Of a stretch of 60,000 nucleotides of DNA, positions 58,066-60,000 are shown piece by piece. Source of the DNA: Symsagittifera roscoffensis (lineage: Eukaryota > Xenacoelomorpha > Acoela > Convolutidae); contig NC_087062.1 of assembly GCF_963678635.1 (NCBI RefSeq), positions 79,363,200 to 79,423,199 of the forward strand, read 5' to 3'. Numbering within the stretch: position 1 is the first letter of the stretch; every line of letters begins with the position of its first letter. The notes below the pieces were generated by a model. It searched no databases, had not been told where the DNA came from, and saw only the letters and a list, made by a program, of their open reading frames with translations. The translations under genes were made by a program, and so were the position numbers.

Positions 58066-60000
58066 GTTTACTTGCATAAATTAATATACGCTGTTATCAA
58101 CATTGCGAGTGTAGTACTCTAACGAAGACAAGAGGTGAGTGCACACCAATGATACAATAATAAGAAAGAAAAATTATACCAAAATCTGGACAAAAATTAC
58201 CAATTGAGTTTTTGTCACTTTTTCACAAATTCAGTACAGAAAAAATTTGAGCTAAATTTTTGGTAAAAGTTAAAAAAGAGTGAATGGGCATGTTTGAGCA
58301 AATGATTGCTTCATTGATGCAGTGCATATATCGTAAAAGTGTACCACTAACACTCATTTTTGTCATCCAGGTTTTGGCTCTCAAAATCTATACAATTTTT
58401 TAAGATGATTTGATGTATTTTAAGCCTTACTTTTAGTTGACGGCTTGATGCATGTCATTACTTGCAGAAACTATTGATTTTATTCAGCAATTTCTAAGCT
58501 TGGTTAAATGTGATCAAAAACTGCTGAAGAACGAGAAAATCACGAGCTGTTATTTCCTATGACTTCTATGTCGCTGCGTTTTTCCAATGGCTGACTAGAA
58601 CCAAATGCATCATTTTTGCGAAAATGATGAAAAACACGTACTTTTGCAACACTTCAAAACACAAACTAAAGTGACTCTGTTCAAAGTATCAATGACGCCG
58701 TTTCCATGCTGAGCTTGGCTGTGTTTACTTGATAAGCTTTCAAAAAAATTTGAGTCTAAAAAGCTTAAGTTAAAGAAACAGTTTTTTTGACACAGAGATT
58801 TTCTCTAAGATATCATTAAGAAAACCTTTTCGCAACTACTCAATCACCTTTCCTGCGAAACCTTCAACTTTTCTATTGAAGAGCCTAAATTGGCTTTCAT
58901 TCAGCAAAACAGTCATCAACTGAATTTGAAGATCAAACTTAAAGAAATCAAAATTTGAAATCTCGAAAAAAAATGAGCAAAATAGCTTTCAAGAATATTT
59001 CCTGAACAGTTCTGTTATCTTTTTACTTGTTCTGTGTGAGTTTTCGTGTTTCATGAAGTGTCGTTGTACTGAAACATAATTGAATAGTTTTTGAAAAGAA
59101 AAAATATAGAAACATAATTAGTTTTTCAATTCAATGCAACATTGTTTCTATCAAAATTTCTTATGATTCGATAATCTGATGGCTCAATTTCTAAAATAGC
59201 GTTATCGGATTATTTAGTTTGCTCCGACTGATTTTGCCTTTTTTTAAATTACAACAATTGCCTATAATCCTTGACAATTTGGAAGCTAGGGTTTCAATTA
59301 TTGGCAATAAAAGATGGCATGAAAATTTGAGAGCAAAATTTTTTCCAACCAACGCAAAAAAAAAACAAATAGAAAAATTTTTGTATGAATTTTTAGATAT
59401 CCCAATCTACATTAAATGTGATAAATATTTAACAGTTCATCATCAAAGATTTGAAAAACTCCAAATAACAAAAAGCACCACTTGGCTATTTCCATCTCAA
59501 AAAAATTTTAACATTTTAACATTTCTAATGTTAAAATTCTTCTTTGTTCCAATTATGGTTGATCTTTTTCTACAGCAAGTACGTGACAACGTTTTCATGC
59601 AGTCACTCTCTAAAAATTGATATTGAAAACTTGAAACAAACAAAGAGCTAGAACAAAATGCTGGTTTCAGGGAGACTGCCTCAATCAACTTTGAACGTTT
59701 TAATGTCTGTGGAGAATTGCTCAATTATAGAAAAAATGGGATCAACAGTGCAATCTCCACTCCCCCTAATCGATTTTGGGGGAATAAAATAAAGTTTTCT
59801 GGTTTTTCATAAACCAACTTTGAGAGCAAACAAAATTAATTTAAATAACCAAAAAAATTATTTCAAAATTAATTATGAATTAAAGTTTTGTTAATTAACG
59901 GTTTAGAATACTGATTCCTTTTGAAAAGTTATCTCAAGCAGTTTATTCTGCGCTTTTTTAAATGATTTTATACGAAATCTACTTTCAAAATTAAAACGTG
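58066..60000. other. Non-coding interval
   Basis: AT-rich. The frame at 59219-59620 (133 codons, no ATG at its start, AT-biased) has no recognisable domain or splice context and is not called. Confidence 0.45.

Noticed and set aside
59219-59620. 133-codon + strand frame near the window end
   Set aside because: AT-biased, begins without ATG, no domain or splice context.

Overview
The window is animal (metazoan) nuclear DNA. It is AT-rich, and its genes are split by GT-AG introns. It holds a progranulin gene, a second secreted-protein gene, and a dense, layered load of LTR retrotransposons and DNA-transposon MITEs. The species cannot be named from the sequence; an AT-rich, repeat-rich invertebrate is the most that can be said.

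1-17210: a tandem array of an env-bearing Ty3/Gypsy-type retroelement with a 12,073-bp period (1-5137 recurs at 12074-17210 with four substitutions seen by eye and no indel). Order in one unit: gag C-terminal region (5107-5700); a pol pseudogene (5710-11366) with protease, a TARG1/OARD1-like macro domain, RT, RNase H, integrase and GPY domain; a two-exon gene on the opposite strand (12086 to 11405); a divergent promoter region; an env-like glycoprotein split by one frameshift (12484-14740); an unknown 189-aa ORF (14761-15330); and an LTR-like non-coding region with a TATA box and minisatellite. Pol is broken at seven or more places. The antisense gene and the 189-aa ORF are intact, and env has one break.

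17211-37220: a + strand progranulin gene of six coding exons (CDS 19737-36800, 364 aa, three granulin modules, signal peptide). Its 11.9-kb intron 2 holds a decayed Gypsy pol (about 21641-25747, minus) and a younger, boundary-complete Gypsy (25806-31314, minus: 216-bp LTRs, CACT target duplication, PBS, PPT) that has lost its integrase core. Intron 4 holds a relic BEL/Pao element with diverged LTRs. Intron 5 appears to be a GC-AG intron.

37221-60000: mostly non-coding and rich in repeats: several hAT-type MITEs (two with target duplications), a 775-bp GC-rich duplication, a foldback element, and two nearly palindromic TA-flanked MITEs. Threaded through it on the minus strand is a multi-exon gene (57451 to 45173) that starts with a signal peptide. 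Five exons chain in phase and a probable terminal exon follows; I do not recognise its family. It converges on the progranulin gene.

Most notable: a macro domain with apparent TARG1-type catalytic residues inside a retroelement Pol, in the same element as a conserved spliced antisense gene and an env that has decayed much less than pol.
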